In this document: positions 17,732 to 26,458 of the stretch, piece after piece
Position numbering within the stretch: the first letter of the stretch is position 1
Layout of the letters: each line of letters begins with the position of its first letter
Origin: Rhodothermales bacterium
GTDB taxonomy: Bacteria > Bacteroidota > Rhodothermia > Rhodothermales > Bin80
DNA length: 44,068 bases
NCBI GenBank assembly: GCA_012267425.1
Contig: JAAXGO010000200.1
Span: 1 to 44,068, forward strand
Direction of reading: 5' to 3'
The notes under the pieces: generated by a model
The model's input: only the letters and a program-made list of their open reading frames with translations
Databases searched by the model: none
Told to the model about the DNA's origin: nothing
Translations under genes and position numbers: made by a program

Positions 17732-18814
17732 ATGGTGCTTTCCGTTTCGCTGCCTCACGGGCCCGGGTACATGATTCACTTTGCGTCGCTCGACGACGCA
17801 CCCGGAATCCTTGCTCGTGAGGGGCTCAGGAAGGGCAGATGCATCGTGGTTACGGACACCAACGTGGCGGCGCGGCTCAAACAACCGCTTTGTGACGCAC
17901 TTCGAAGCCGCGGATGGACACCAAAGGCAGTTGTTTTGCCTCCCGGTGAGGCGACCAAGAGTCAGGATTCGCTACAAATCATCAACGATGCCGCACTCGG
18001 CTGGGGAATTGACCGAGAAACGCCAATCATTGCCCTGGGAGGCGGCGTGATCGGCGATCTCGCAGGATTCGCCGCCGCGACGCTGCTGCGCGGATTACCG
18101 CTGGTGCAGGTCCCGACGACACTCATTGCCCAGGTGGACAGTGCAATCGGTGGCAAGACTGGTATCAACCATGTGGTCGGCAAGAACCTCATCGGTGCGT
18201 TCCACCAACCCCGTACGGTGATCACGGATTTTGCAGCGCTTACGACACTTCCCGAGCGTCAGTGGACAAGTGGGCTGGCAGAAGTGGTCAAGCACGCGCT
18301 GATTGCCGATCCGACGCTCTTTGAGCTCTTAGAGCGTGATTGGCCATCCATTGTGGATCGCCACGAAGCAACGATCAGTGACATTGTCCCCAGAGCGGCA
18401 AAGGTCAAGGCACGCATCGTATCACTGGACGAAAAGGAAACAGGGCGTCGCGCTATACTGAACTTCGGACACACGTTCGGGCATGCTATCGAGCGCGAGG
18501 CGGGCTACGGATACTTCACGCACGGCGAGGCCATCGCCCTCGGGATGCGTGCGGCGCTTCATCAGTCGAGCCTAGTGCATGCTGACGAGGACTTCGATCG
18601 CGCCGACCGCCTGGTGCGCAGGATACCCGCTCCAAAACTGCCGTCCCATATACGACGCAGCCGTCTTATGGCCGCAATGCGATCGGACAAGAAGGTGCGG
18701 GCGGGAAAACTGCGGCTGGTCCTGTTGCGGCGACTGGGCGAAGCGTACGTGACCACCGACGTGCCAGCGCGCGGGATCGAAGCGGCATGGCGTTACGTCG
18801 GTGTTAAGAGATAA
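17732..18814 (+). CDS. aroB: 3-dehydroquinate synthase
   Basis: A 360-residue enzyme, second step of the shikimate pathway. ATG 17732 is preferred because VSLPHGPGYMIHF supplies the first beta hairpin of the fold. Landmarks: PPGEATKSQDSL, ALGGGVIGDLAGFAAATLLRG (NAD binding), VPTTLIAQVDSAIGGKTGINH, KNLIGAFHQP, GLAEVVKHALI, and the zinc ligands in NFGHTFGHAIE and THGEAIALGM. DKKVRAGKLRLVLL near the C-terminus is also typical. The gene is divergent from the NRDE gene. The TamB-like gene starts 33 bases downstream. Confidence 0.97.
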   Translation: MVLSVSLPHGPGYMIHFASLDDAPGILAREGLRKGRCIVVTDTNVAARLKQPLCDALRSRGWTPKAVVLPPGEATKSQDSLQIINDAALGWGIDRETPIIALGGGVIGDLAGFAAATLLRGLPLVQVPTTLIAQVDSAIGGKTGINHVVGKNLIGAFHQPRTVITDFAALTTLPERQWTSGLAEVVKHALIADPTLFELLERDWPSIVDRHEATISDIVPRAAKVKARIVSLDEKETGRRAILNFGHTFGHAIEREAGYGYFTHGEAIALGMRAALHQSSLVHADEDFDRADRLVRRIPAPKLPSHIRRSRLMAAMRSDKKVRAGKLRLVLLRRLGEAYVTTDVPARGIEAAWRYVGVKR

Positions 18815-18847
18815 GTCCTCTGATCCGCCCTGCATACGGATGAATCA

Positions 18848-21800
18848 TTGCCGACCGTAATCTTCGATCATCCCGCCCGCAAGTGGCTGCGCATCGTCGC
18901 GCTCGTCATCAGCGCGGGAGCAGCGGCCGCCATGGTCTTCTGGCTCGGTATTACCCGCACCGAATTGGGCCGTGACGCGCTCCTTGCCGGATTCGAGAGG
19001 CAGTTCGCCGAAACCTTTGACAGCCGTCTCGAAATCGAAACGCTGACCGGGAAACTCCGCAGCCAGTTTTTCGCAAAAGACCTGCGATTGTACGATGCAC
19101 ATGGCCACGTGGTCTTGCACGTTGATTCGGTCGTAGTTACTCCGCATTGGCGCGACCTCTTCAAGCGACGCTTTTCGGCCGGCTCGATCCAACTGATCCG
19201 CCCGACACTCTTTTTGCGATACGAGGAAAGCGGCACATGGAACGTCGTGCACGTCTTCACGCGCAAGGCGTCCACACGAGAGGCACGCACCTCGTGGTCG
19301 TTCACGTCAGCGGACGTACGAATAGAAGATGGCAGGATTCGCGGAGAGGTCGAAGCCACCGCGCTCCCTGCGGTCGAGGCGGGCTGGCTTTTTGATCCGG
19401 CCGGCGCTGAGGTACGCGACGTTGACCTACGGGCAACTGTCGTGTGGGAAGAGACCGGGTTGATCGACGTCTTCGAGTTATCCTTCTCGCTGTCTGACCT
19501 GCCGCTTGACGTACGCAGTGCGCGCGCCCAGTTGGTTATTGAGCCCGACAGGCTGCTTCTCAACCAGCTCTATCTGGATGCTGGAGAAACCGTCCTTCAG
19601 CTTGCCGGCTCCATGGACCGGCGGGGTGAGGCACCGTTTTTTGAGGGGACACTCACAGAGAGCCGGCTAGATTTCGAGCCCCTTGGGCATATCGTACCTC
19701 GTATCGAGCTAGCTGATGCCGCGGAGGTTTCGCTACGCTTCAGTGGCTCGCCGTCGCACCTCCTCATTGACGAATTTCGCCTCGCACGCGGCCAAACAGA
19801 TCTCAAGACCGACGGCACGTTCCGATTCCACGCCGATAGTACGTCTTTTGACGTGACTGTGGGGCCTTCGGTGGTAAACATGGAAGACCTCCGCGCGCTC
19901 GCACCGACTGTCGACATTCCCGTGTTGGATTATCTTGGCAAACTGTCAATCGGTGGTACCGCCCAGGGACGCCTCGCGGGATCGTCCCTTCGGTCGAGTG
20001 CGGAATTCACACTCCGTAGCGTGGCGGGTAGTATTAGTGGTACAGCGTCCCTCAGTCGCCGGATAGCTTCTGAATGGGAGTACGAAGCCGACCTGGTGGC
20101 TGATTCTCTTGATCTTGGGCTTATAGTTCGGAATTCGCCCATAAACAGTGACCTTCGAGGTCCTCTACGGCTTGAGGGCCGAGGATTTGCCCCGAATGAC
20201 CTTCGGGGCATGCTTACCGCCCAATTTGAGACGTCCCGCGTCGCTGGACGACAGATTGACTCACTTCGCATCAGCGCCGCGGTGGAGGATCGCCGCATCG
20301 AGGCAACAATCGATGCCACACTCGGAAAACAGAGCGCGGTGCTTCTGGCCCACGTTGATGCAAGCAATGCACGTGCCGATCTGGACGTCCATCTCGCAAC
20401 ACGCGATCTGGATCTGGGGGCTGTTCTGGGAGCGGATTCGCTAGGGTCTCGCCTCACGTCAACATGGTCATTGGAAGGCGCCGGTAGCTCTGTAGATGAT
20501 TTTCGGGGGACGCTAGTCATCGACGTTGACTCGTCCGACGTTCAGTGGGGCACAGAGCGCAGGCATGTTCTGCCCCACAGGACCGTGGTGACGGTACATC
20601 CGCCGTCCGCAGTAGAGCCGAGGATCACCATTGCAGGCGACCTCTTTGCAGGTGAGATCACAACGTCGACAAAGCAGGCCGCCTGGCGGCCCGTGGCAGG
20701 ACCGTGGATTGATACCGTCGTGGACGCCATAGGCAGGTATAAGTACCAGCGGGTGGGTCCTGTAGCGTTTTCTTCCCCGGAGTCAAGTGCGACTGCACAT
20801 TCCATCGAGCTGGACGCCACTCTGTCGGTCGAGAGAGCGGACATCCTAACGGCTGCTTTACCGATGCTCCCTTCTGCGCACGGGGCATTCAGCACACGGC
20901 TCGTAGTGTATGCCGACAGCAGCAGCCTGCGCGCTAATGGGACCGTTACATCGGATTCGTTTGCCGTAAACTCAGTGCACGCAGACAGGCTGAACGTGGA
21001 TTTTGGCCTGCAGGCCGGTCTTGCAGGTACGTTGGAACACAGAGTCAGCCTCATCGTGGATGCCGATGCAGAGCGAATCGGATTCCCCGGCCGGGCGCTT
21101 CTCGATACAGTTCTCGAGTTTGAGACCGAGGACGAATCCACCCGATTTGCCGCACGTGCACTGCAGCAGGGCATGGAGGTCGAGGACCGGATCGAAGGAA
21201 GGTTCGAAATTCTCGAAGACCGCAACCGGCTGACCGTAGAGGAAATCCGATTTGCACTGGGGGGATCGAGCTGGCACCAGCAGGCACCGGCAACGATCGA
21301 CTTCCTTGCGAGTGGCGTGCACTTCAGCGATCTGCGCCTTGAAAGCGCGACAGCAAACCAGCAGTCCGCGAGCGCTCGTCTTCGGGGAAGCCTCTCGGAC
21401 GCACCAAGCGACACTCTCTTTCTAGATGCCACCTCGATTGACTTAAAGCACGTATCCGACTTTGTCGGTATGCGCTATGCGCTCGGAGGTCGACTTGACG
21501 GGCAGATTGCTTTGTCGTGGTCCGAGCGACCATTCCTGACGGGCAGTGTATCGGTGGATACACTTTCGGTTGACGGCAGGGCGATTGGTAGACTAGACGC
21601 GACGAGCCGCTATCTCCCCGGTACTCCCGACATCGCACTGTCGGCCCGGCTGACGCCCACCGAGGCTGACAGGGTTAACAACTTGGCCGTTGACGGCACA
21701 CTCCGCTTGCCGTCGGCGGGGGATCCCGGAACTGTTGACCTTAAGCTGGACATTGAGCGGCTCGACGCATTCTTCGTGGAGTACATCTTGCGGCAGGCTT

Positions 21801-23377
21801 CCGAGGTGCATGGAGGCCTTGCCGGCACCGGAAGCGTCAGCGGTACATTCGACAACCCGATCATCGAAGCTGACCTTGCTCTACGCGCGGCGAGCGTTGA
21901 GATTCTACCCTTCGGCCTTCACTATGCCGCAGAAGGGCACGTGCAAATAGACGGTAACGGCATCCATTTCGAACGGCTCTCGGTGGCAGATCCGTCCGGC
22001 GGCACGGCCGACATCGAGGGCTCTATTCTCTTTAACAACTACCGGTATTTCTCTTTGGATCTCGACGGCCGACTGCGCGAGCTGCAAATAATCAATGTCA
22101 ACGAATTCACGCACGACATTCCGTTCTACGGCTCCATCCAGGCATCTGGCGATGCCTCGTTACGTGGACCGCTCAACAGCGCCCTGCTTAGATCGTACAA
22201 TGTGGCGACAACGGCGCAAAGTAAGCTCTTCATTCCGATTCGGGAATTTGCCAAGACGCCGGATCCGGGCTTCATTCTGTTCGCGGATTCCTTGGGGCGG
22301 GTACCCGAAGCCCTCCAGCCCGCACGGCGCGAGCACATTCTGGTCCGCCGTGCGGCGAGTGAACGGACATTCGTCGGCGGACTGGAAATAAACCTTGACA
22401 TTTCGGCTCCGCCAGGATCCACGGTTAATCTCGTCATTGATCCGCAGCTGGGAGACGTGATCACCGCCGTCGGCAGCGGGAGCGTCCAACTGCAGCTTAG
22501 GGAGGGATTCTTCAGAACGTTCGGGAGCTTCGACGTTGATACCGGTGACTATCTGTTCACAGCGGGCAAAGTCTTCGCGCGACGCTTTCTGATAGACTCT
22601 GGTACGATCACGTGGACCGGCGAACCTGTTAACCCCGAGCTCGACATTCAGGCTGCCTATCGAACGCGCGCATCGCGCACCGGACTGCCGGAGGAAGTAG
22701 GAGGCAACCTCAAGACGAGTTTACCCCTGATCGTGCACCTGGACATCACCGGCGCACTCAACGAGGTCCTCGTTGACCTCCGCCTTTCGCTCGATCGAAG
22801 CCGGCAAGAAGCCATCAGCGATACACCACTTTTGGAAGCATATCTGAATAGGAGCGACCGTGCGGCGCAGCATGCTACCAGCGTACTAGTGACGAATTCA
22901 TTCCTCCTGTCAGCCCCTGGGACCAGAAATGCCGTGTTTGCCGGTTCTGCCTTCAACAGCGTGTCAGCACTCGTATCAAGCCAGCTGAATCGTTATTTAA
23001 GCGAGGTCATTCCCAACGCTGATTTCACTTTCGGCGTACAGAGCAACGAAACGGCCGCCGATCTTGATGTATCGGCCGGTATCGCGCTGCGCCTCCTCAA
23101 CGAGCGGCTGCTCATTAGCGGACAGGGCGTGTACAGAGGCTTTGGTGACCAGGTCGCCGACGTCGTTCCGCAAGGGCTCCAGGGGGAGTTCGTCGTGGAG
23201 ATACGCCTCAGTCCAACAGTATCGATAGAAGTGTTCTATCGCCGCGAAGGCGACGTACTGAGCGAAACCTTGATTACGAGCGAAGCCGGTGCCGGACTGA
23301 GTTACAATACCGAATTTATCGACTGGAGTACATTCTTTCGGACCATTCTCGGCAGATCGGACGCCGATTCCGAGTAG
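18848..23377 (+). CDS. tamB: TamB/DUF490 translocation and assembly module protein
   Basis: A 1509-residue AsmA/TamB-superfamily protein. TTG 18848 is the only reasonable start after the in-frame stop at 18821; an ATG at 18840 is in another frame. An N-terminal membrane anchor (about residues 13-35, IVALVISAGAAAAMVFWLGI) is followed by a long series of beta-rich segments typical of the hydrophobic groove that spans the periplasm. The C-terminal roughly 400 residues form the TamB domain (GSIQASGDASLRGPLN, LNLDISAPPGSTV-like EINLDISAPPGST, DTGDYLFTAGKVFARRFLIDSGTITWTG, ISGQGVYRG). TamB proteins pair with a BamA-type partner and move lipids or help insert outer-membrane proteins. No TamA gene is in view. 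Confidence 0.92.
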   Translation: MPTVIFDHPARKWLRIVALVISAGAAAAMVFWLGITRTELGRDALLAGFERQFAETFDSRLEIETLTGKLRSQFFAKDLRLYDAHGHVVLHVDSVVVTPHWRDLFKRRFSAGSIQLIRPTLFLRYEESGTWNVVHVFTRKASTREARTSWSFTSADVRIEDGRIRGEVEATALPAVEAGWLFDPAGAEVRDVDLRATVVWEETGLIDVFELSFSLSDLPLDVRSARAQLVIEPDRLLLNQLYLDAGETVLQLAGSMDRRGEAPFFEGTLTESRLDFEPLGHIVPRIELADAAEVSLRFSGSPSHLLIDEFRLARGQTDLKTDGTFRFHADSTSFDVTVGPSVVNMEDLRALAPTVDIPVLDYLGKLSIGGTAQGRLAGSSLRSSAEFTLRSVAGSISGTASLSRRIASEWEYEADLVADSLDLGLIVRNSPINSDLRGPLRLEGRGFAPNDLRGMLTAQFETSRVAGRQIDSLRISAAVEDRRIEATIDATLGKQSAVLLAHVDASNARADLDVHLATRDLDLGAVLGADSLGSRLTSTWSLEGAGSSVDDFRGTLVIDVDSSDVQWGTERRHVLPHRTVVTVHPPSAVEPRITIAGDLFAGEITTSTKQAAWRPVAGPWIDTVVDAIGRYKYQRVGPVAFSSPESSATAHSIELDATLSVERADILTAALPMLPSAHGAFSTRLVVYADSSSLRANGTVTSDSFAVNSVHADRLNVDFGLQAGLAGTLEHRVSLIVDADAERIGFPGRALLDTVLEFETEDESTRFAARALQQGMEVEDRIEGRFEILEDRNRLTVEEIRFALGGSSWHQQAPATIDFLASGVHFSDLRLESATANQQSASARLRGSLSDAPSDTLFLDATSIDLKHVSDFVGMRYALGGRLDGQIALSWSERPFLTGSVSVDTLSVDGRAIGRLDATSRYLPGTPDIALSARLTPTEADRVNNLAVDGTLRLPSAGDPGTVDLKLDIERLDAFFVEYILRQASEVHGGLAGTGSVSGTFDNPIIEADLALRAASVEILPFGLHYAAEGHVQIDGNGIHFERLSVADPSGGTADIEGSILFNNYRYFSLDLDGRLRELQIINVNEFTHDIPFYGSIQASGDASLRGPLNSALLRSYNVATTAQSKLFIPIREFAKTPDPGFILFADSLGRVPEALQPARREHILVRRAASERTFVGGLEINLDISAPPGSTVNLVIDPQLGDVITAVGSGSVQLQLREGFFRTFGSFDVDTGDYLFTAGKVFARRFLIDSGTITWTGEPVNPELDIQAAYRTRASRTGLPEEVGGNLKTSLPLIVHLDITGALNEVLVDLRLSLDRSRQEAISDTPLLEAYLNRSDRAAQHATSVLVTNSFLLSAPGTRNAVFAGSAFNSVSALVSSQLNRYLSEVIPNADFTFGVQSNETAADLDVSAGIALRLLNERLLISGQGVYRGFGDQVADVVPQGLQGEFVVEIRLSPTVSIEVFYRREGDVLSETLITSEAGAGLSYNTEFIDWSTFFRTILGRSDADSE

Positions 23378-23389
23378 TCCTCGCGGCGC

Positions 23390-23566
23390 ATGCAGATGGT
23401 TGCAGTGCCGACGAAAGATCGCATCCTAAATCGCGAATTCCAGCTTTTTTCGCAATATGGCCGTCGCTGGCTCGGCCAAGGTCAGATCACCGCACGCCTT
23501 ACCGACGTGAAGAAACGAAGCAACGCCGTGACGAGGGCGCGGCGGCGTAAAGCGCTCGCACCGTAG
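23390..23566 (+). CDS. Possible small basic protein (58 residues)
   Basis: An open frame from ATG 23390 (or 23396) to a TAG at 23564-23566, lying 12 bases after the tamB stop. The predicted product is strongly basic, with a helical centre (TKDRILNREFQLFSQYGRRWLG), a Lys/Arg-rich tail (VKKRSNAVTRARRRK) and codon use like its neighbours. I recognise no family and see no strong Shine-Dalgarno site. The frame may be chance. It fills most of a 270-base gap that otherwise holds only the terminator-like hairpin of the opposite gene. Confidence 0.3.
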   Translation: MQMVAVPTKDRILNREFQLFSQYGRRWLGQGQITARLTDVKKRSNAVTRARRRKALAP

Positions 23567-23598
23567 GCCTCCTTTTCGTACGACTGCCAAAATGCACG

Positions 23599-23627
23599 AA
23601 AGCCCGAACGCCAGTGACATTCGGGCT
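23599..23627 (-). terminator. Terminator-like hairpin downstream of the exported helical protein
   Basis: An 8-9 bp inverted repeat (AGCCCGAA at 23601-23608 with TTCGGGCT at 23620-23627, loop 11 nt). Read on the minus strand it is followed by a T-rich run (TTTCGTGCATTTT), as expected of an intrinsic terminator. It lies just after the minus-strand gene that ends at 23651. Confidence 0.55.
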
Positions 23628-23650
23628 TCGCAGCATTTCGGGCGGCAGCC

Positions 23651-24082
23651 TCACGGACCAGCGTTCGCGCGAGACAGATAGTATTCGTTAAGAACGGATG
23701 CCGCGAGGAACCGGCTTTCCTCAGTTTCAGCACTCGTCACGTTGCGAGCCAGATAATCGGCGGTATACGGGTTGCCGATCGCCTGCAGTGCAGCCACCGC
23801 GAGCTTGCGGTTCAGCGAATTGGGTGAGGTTTCAAACACTTTCCGCAATGCGCGCTCGGAGCGACGCATGTCTACCTTATCACGGTACAGCGTGGCAAAG
23901 ACGATCGTGTTTTTCAACGTCTGGGTACGGATGCCGTCGATCGGCGCATTCAGATTCTCCGTCAGCTGCGTGGAAACCAATGTCCACTTTTGCTCAGGAG
24001 TAACCGACTCGTCCGGCTGAGCCTGCGCGGCAAGTGGCGTAGCAATGAGCAGTATCAAGGCAACAGGGCGTAGTATATTCAT
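23651..24082 (-). CDS. Small exported helical-repeat protein linked to a sigma/anti-sigma unit
   Basis: A 143-residue protein. ATG 24082 is chosen because GGAGGT stands 6 bases upstream and the sequence begins with a signal peptide (NILRPVALILLIATPLAAQAQ). The mature part is alpha-helical with HEAT-like features (NTIVFATLYRDKVDMRRSERALRKVFE, NRKLAVAALQAIGNPYTADYLARN, ESRFLAASVLNEYYLSR). No enzyme motif is visible. It is the third gene of a minus-strand series sigma factor, anti-sigma factor, this gene, with a 127-base gap. A role as output or sensor of that envelope signalling unit is inference. Confidence 0.75.
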   Translation of the reverse strand: MNILRPVALILLIATPLAAQAQPDESVTPEQKWTLVSTQLTENLNAPIDGIRTQTLKNTIVFATLYRDKVDMRRSERALRKVFETSPNSLNRKLAVAALQAIGNPYTADYLARNVTSAETEESRFLAASVLNEYYLSRANAGP

Positions 24083-24209
24083 CGGATACCTCCATGTAAT
24101 CGGGATGAGGGGACTCGGCGGTGCCGAGGCATGGAGGTACCTACGGAAGAGCCAAACAGCTGTTACGCGTGCGCTCCAGTATGGCAGTGCATTTCTGCAT
24201 GCCCCATTC

Positions 24210-24911
24210 TTACGGAGCAAGACCAACGGACGGAAGCGAGCGGACCACTTCGACGAAGACGACGCGTGATGCCTCGACGCCAAGCGAATCGGCCACTGCA
24301 GACGGCAGCAGAAGCTCCCGTTGCCCGTAGCTACGCTGCGCTACATGAGCCTCCAGCCACCGACCGTTTTCCGGGTTCACGATCCGCAGCACAGTGCCGC
24401 TTTCTACGGAGGCCACTACGGATACGATCTTGAATGCACCACCTGCAGGTTGTGTAGGCGGTAACTCGGCTTCTTGGGCACGCCGTGCCAGATAGAGGTG
24501 GCCAGCGCGAGTTTCGGATATGCTCAGAATGTCGAGTGGCTTCTCTGCCCCTTCGGGCACGGCAGTTGCCACAACGTCGTTAGAGCCAGTGGACACGCGC
24601 TCAACGACGGCAGGCCAGGCCACGATGATGCAGCAGGCGGCCACGCACGCCCATGCGAGGCGTCGTTCAAATCGAGGACGCCCTATCGGACGACGATCCC
24701 TCCGTCGCAGCCTCGGACGGACTTCCAGATCACGCGTGGCCGCGCGGAGCAGCACGTCCATGTCGAGGTCATCTTCGAGACTCTGTGCAGCATGGAAGCG
24801 GCATTCGTCGCAGTGCCGAAGCCAAGCCAGAATGACTTCGCTCGGTGCGTCCACGTCGGGCACATGCTCAAAATGTTCGGGATCAATACAGTGTAGCGGT
24901 TCGTGCGTCAT
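24210..24911 (-). CDS. Membrane anti-sigma factor with an RlpA-like C-terminal domain
   Basis: A 233-residue protein. The N-terminal cytoplasmic part contains WLRHCDECRFHAA (His33, Cys34, Cys37, His40), reminiscent of zinc-binding anti-sigma domains although the spacing is not the classic HxxxCxxC. Residues 85-103 form one membrane helix. The C-terminal roughly 60 residues (168-224) read SGTVLRIVNPENGRWLEAHV, then LLLPSAVADSLGV, then VVFVEVV. This is the order seen in RlpA-like double-psi beta-barrels (GTxVRVTNLxNGRSVxVRVNDR, then IIDLSxAAAxxLGM). The family's catalytic Asp region (NDRGP) is not conserved. It lies 31 bases after the sigma-factor gene, which supports the anti-sigma role. Confidence 0.75.
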   Translation of the reverse strand: MTHEPLHCIDPEHFEHVPDVDAPSEVILAWLRHCDECRFHAAQSLEDDLDMDVLLRAATRDLEVRPRLRRRDRRPIGRPRFERRLAWACVAACCIIVAWPAVVERVSTGSNDVVATAVPEGAEKPLDILSISETRAGHLYLARRAQEAELPPTQPAGGAFKIVSVVASVESGTVLRIVNPENGRWLEAHVAQRSYGQRELLLPSAVADSLGVEASRVVFVEVVRSLPSVGLAP

Positions 24912-24942
24912 AGAAAGAAATTTTGCGCCCCGAAGGGCCGTG

Positions 24943-25608
24943 CTACAGCAATCCGGTTTCGCGGTAAATCATGCAGGCCTTGTGGAGCCGCTTCTTCGCG
25001 CGCCAATGGCGTACCCGGACGCTCTCCGGCGAGCACCCGATCTCTTCGGCTATTTCCTTGAGTGACCGATCCTCCCAATATCGCGCGCGGAATATGTATA
25101 GGTCCTCCGGAGACAGGATCTGCTGCATGATCTCGCGAAGGAAATACACGAGGTGCTCCTGCTCGCACTGCCGGTCCACCTCGGCGGGTACTGACAGCAT
25201 TCGCCCCGCAACGTCAGGCCGCCGCGCGTCCAACTCGACCTGTCTGGTCCGCCGTATTTTGCCCGCGCGCCAAAGATCGTTCAGGTAGTTCCTCACAACT
25301 GTCGCAAGCCAGGCATCGAACGACCCACTCTTGGTGGTGGGATTGTAGCGATGCAGCACGCGCGGGAGTTTGTGGCAAAAGAAGGTCGTCACCGTGTGCT
25401 GGGCGTCCTGTCCCTTTATCCTGCTGAGCACCATCTCGGACACAAAGTCATTCGTTCGGCGCCAGAGCTCGAAATACGCCTCGTTCTCCAGCACGTCAGT
25501 GCTTGCCAATCGGGCGAGCTCCTCGTTGGTGATCTTCGCGAAATCGTCGGTGCTCCACTGCGGCGCCGACGGGACGGTTTCGTCGAATCTGCGCCGGTCG
25601 GTTGCCAT
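24943..25608 (-). CDS. RNA polymerase sigma factor, sigma-70/ECF type
   Basis: A 221-residue sigma factor from ATG 25608 (GTG 25614 is possible). A region-2 core is visible in FFCHKLPRVLHRYNPTTKSGSFDAWLATVVRNYLNDLWRAGK. Region 4 is the helix-turn-helix in LSPEDLYIFRARYWEDRSLKEIAEEIGCSPESVRVRHWRAKKRLHKA. The spacing without region 3 is that of an ECF-like factor. An N-terminal extension of about 60 residues (ITNEELARLASTDVLENEAYFELWRR) is longer than usual. The next gene downstream encodes a membrane anti-sigma factor, the standard arrangement. Confidence 0.9.
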   Translation of the reverse strand: MATDRRRFDETVPSAPQWSTDDFAKITNEELARLASTDVLENEAYFELWRRTNDFVSEMVLSRIKGQDAQHTVTTFFCHKLPRVLHRYNPTTKSGSFDAWLATVVRNYLNDLWRAGKIRRTRQVELDARRPDVAGRMLSVPAEVDRQCEQEHLVYFLREIMQQILSPEDLYIFRARYWEDRSLKEIAEEIGCSPESVRVRHWRAKKRLHKACMIYRETGLL

Positions 25609-25669
25609 TTCCACGGATTTAGGGGGGCAGGCTGTAAGTACCTTCTAACGGTTCGTACGGTCCCTGACG

Positions 25670-26401
25670 TTACGTCCTCGGAACCACTTGCTGTGGATCG
25701 TTCGCACTCAGCCGGTCGTCGCGCAGCAAACACTCGATCGCTTGGCCTCCGAAATCGTGCCACACCGCCGGAAAAGGGGCTTCGAATACCAGCCATTCGC
25801 CGCTCGTGGGGTGCGTTAGGCCAAGCCTGTAGGCGTGCAGGGCTAAGTTGCAGTCGTCGAAAGGACACCGTGCGCCGTAGAGAAAGTCACCCACGAGCGG
25901 AAACCCCCTGTGGGCAAACTGACACCGGATCTGGTGGCGTCGCCCTGTGACAAGGCATATTTCGACTACCGTGTTATCTCCGGCGTGCCCCTGCACTTTG
26001 AATGTCAGCGTCGCCCCGACAGCGCCGGACGTTTCGCGTTCCACGACGCTCATCCGGCGCCCCTCTCTCACGAGGTAGTCGTCCCATTGCCCGTTCCCTA
26101 CCAGGCATCCCTCAACGAGCGCAACGTACTGCTTGGCCACCCGCCGCTCTCGAAACTGCTTGGAAAAGCGGCGCATGGCCTTCGTAGTCCGCGCAAGCAC
26201 CATGACACCGGAAGCCGGACGATCCAGTCTGTGTGGAAGCGCCAGATATACGTTGCCCGGCTTGTCGAAGGCTTGCCCGACATACTCTTTGCCAAGCGAC
26301 TGGACCGACGGGTCCCCCGTCCGATCGCCCTGCGAAAGAAGGCCTGGCGGCTTGTTCACCACCAGCAAGTGATTATCGACGTAAAGGACTGCCGGTGACA
26401 T
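25670..26401 (-). CDS. RluA-family pseudouridine synthase
   Basis: A 243-residue pseudouridine synthase without an S4 domain. The catalytic motif is HRLDRPASGVMVLART with Asp60. Also visible are LLVVNKPPGLLSQGD near the N-terminus, KQYVALVEG, and GRRHQIRCQFAHRGFPLVGDFLYG near the C-terminus. The lack of S4 and the short length fit the RluA/TruC-like branch, whose target may be rRNA or tRNA uridines; the exact site cannot be told. The gene is divergent from the lipid kinase and 61 bases upstream of the sigma-factor gene on the same strand. Confidence 0.94.
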   Translation of the reverse strand: MSPAVLYVDNHLLVVNKPPGLLSQGDRTGDPSVQSLGKEYVGQAFDKPGNVYLALPHRLDRPASGVMVLARTTKAMRRFSKQFRERRVAKQYVALVEGCLVGNGQWDDYLVREGRRMSVVERETSGAVGATLTFKVQGHAGDNTVVEICLVTGRRHQIRCQFAHRGFPLVGDFLYGARCPFDDCNLALHAYRLGLTHPTSGEWLVFEAPFPAVWHDFGGQAIECLLRDDRLSANDPQQVVPRT

Positions 26402-26458
26402 TACCGTGGCCGAGCAGGTGTATGTTTACATGGAACCACCGTACCATCACGCTCTGGC

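Noticed and set aside
23426-23620. Minus-strand 64-codon frame opposite the possible small basic protein
   Set aside because: It crosses the terminator-like hairpin and has no ribosome-binding site or family match.
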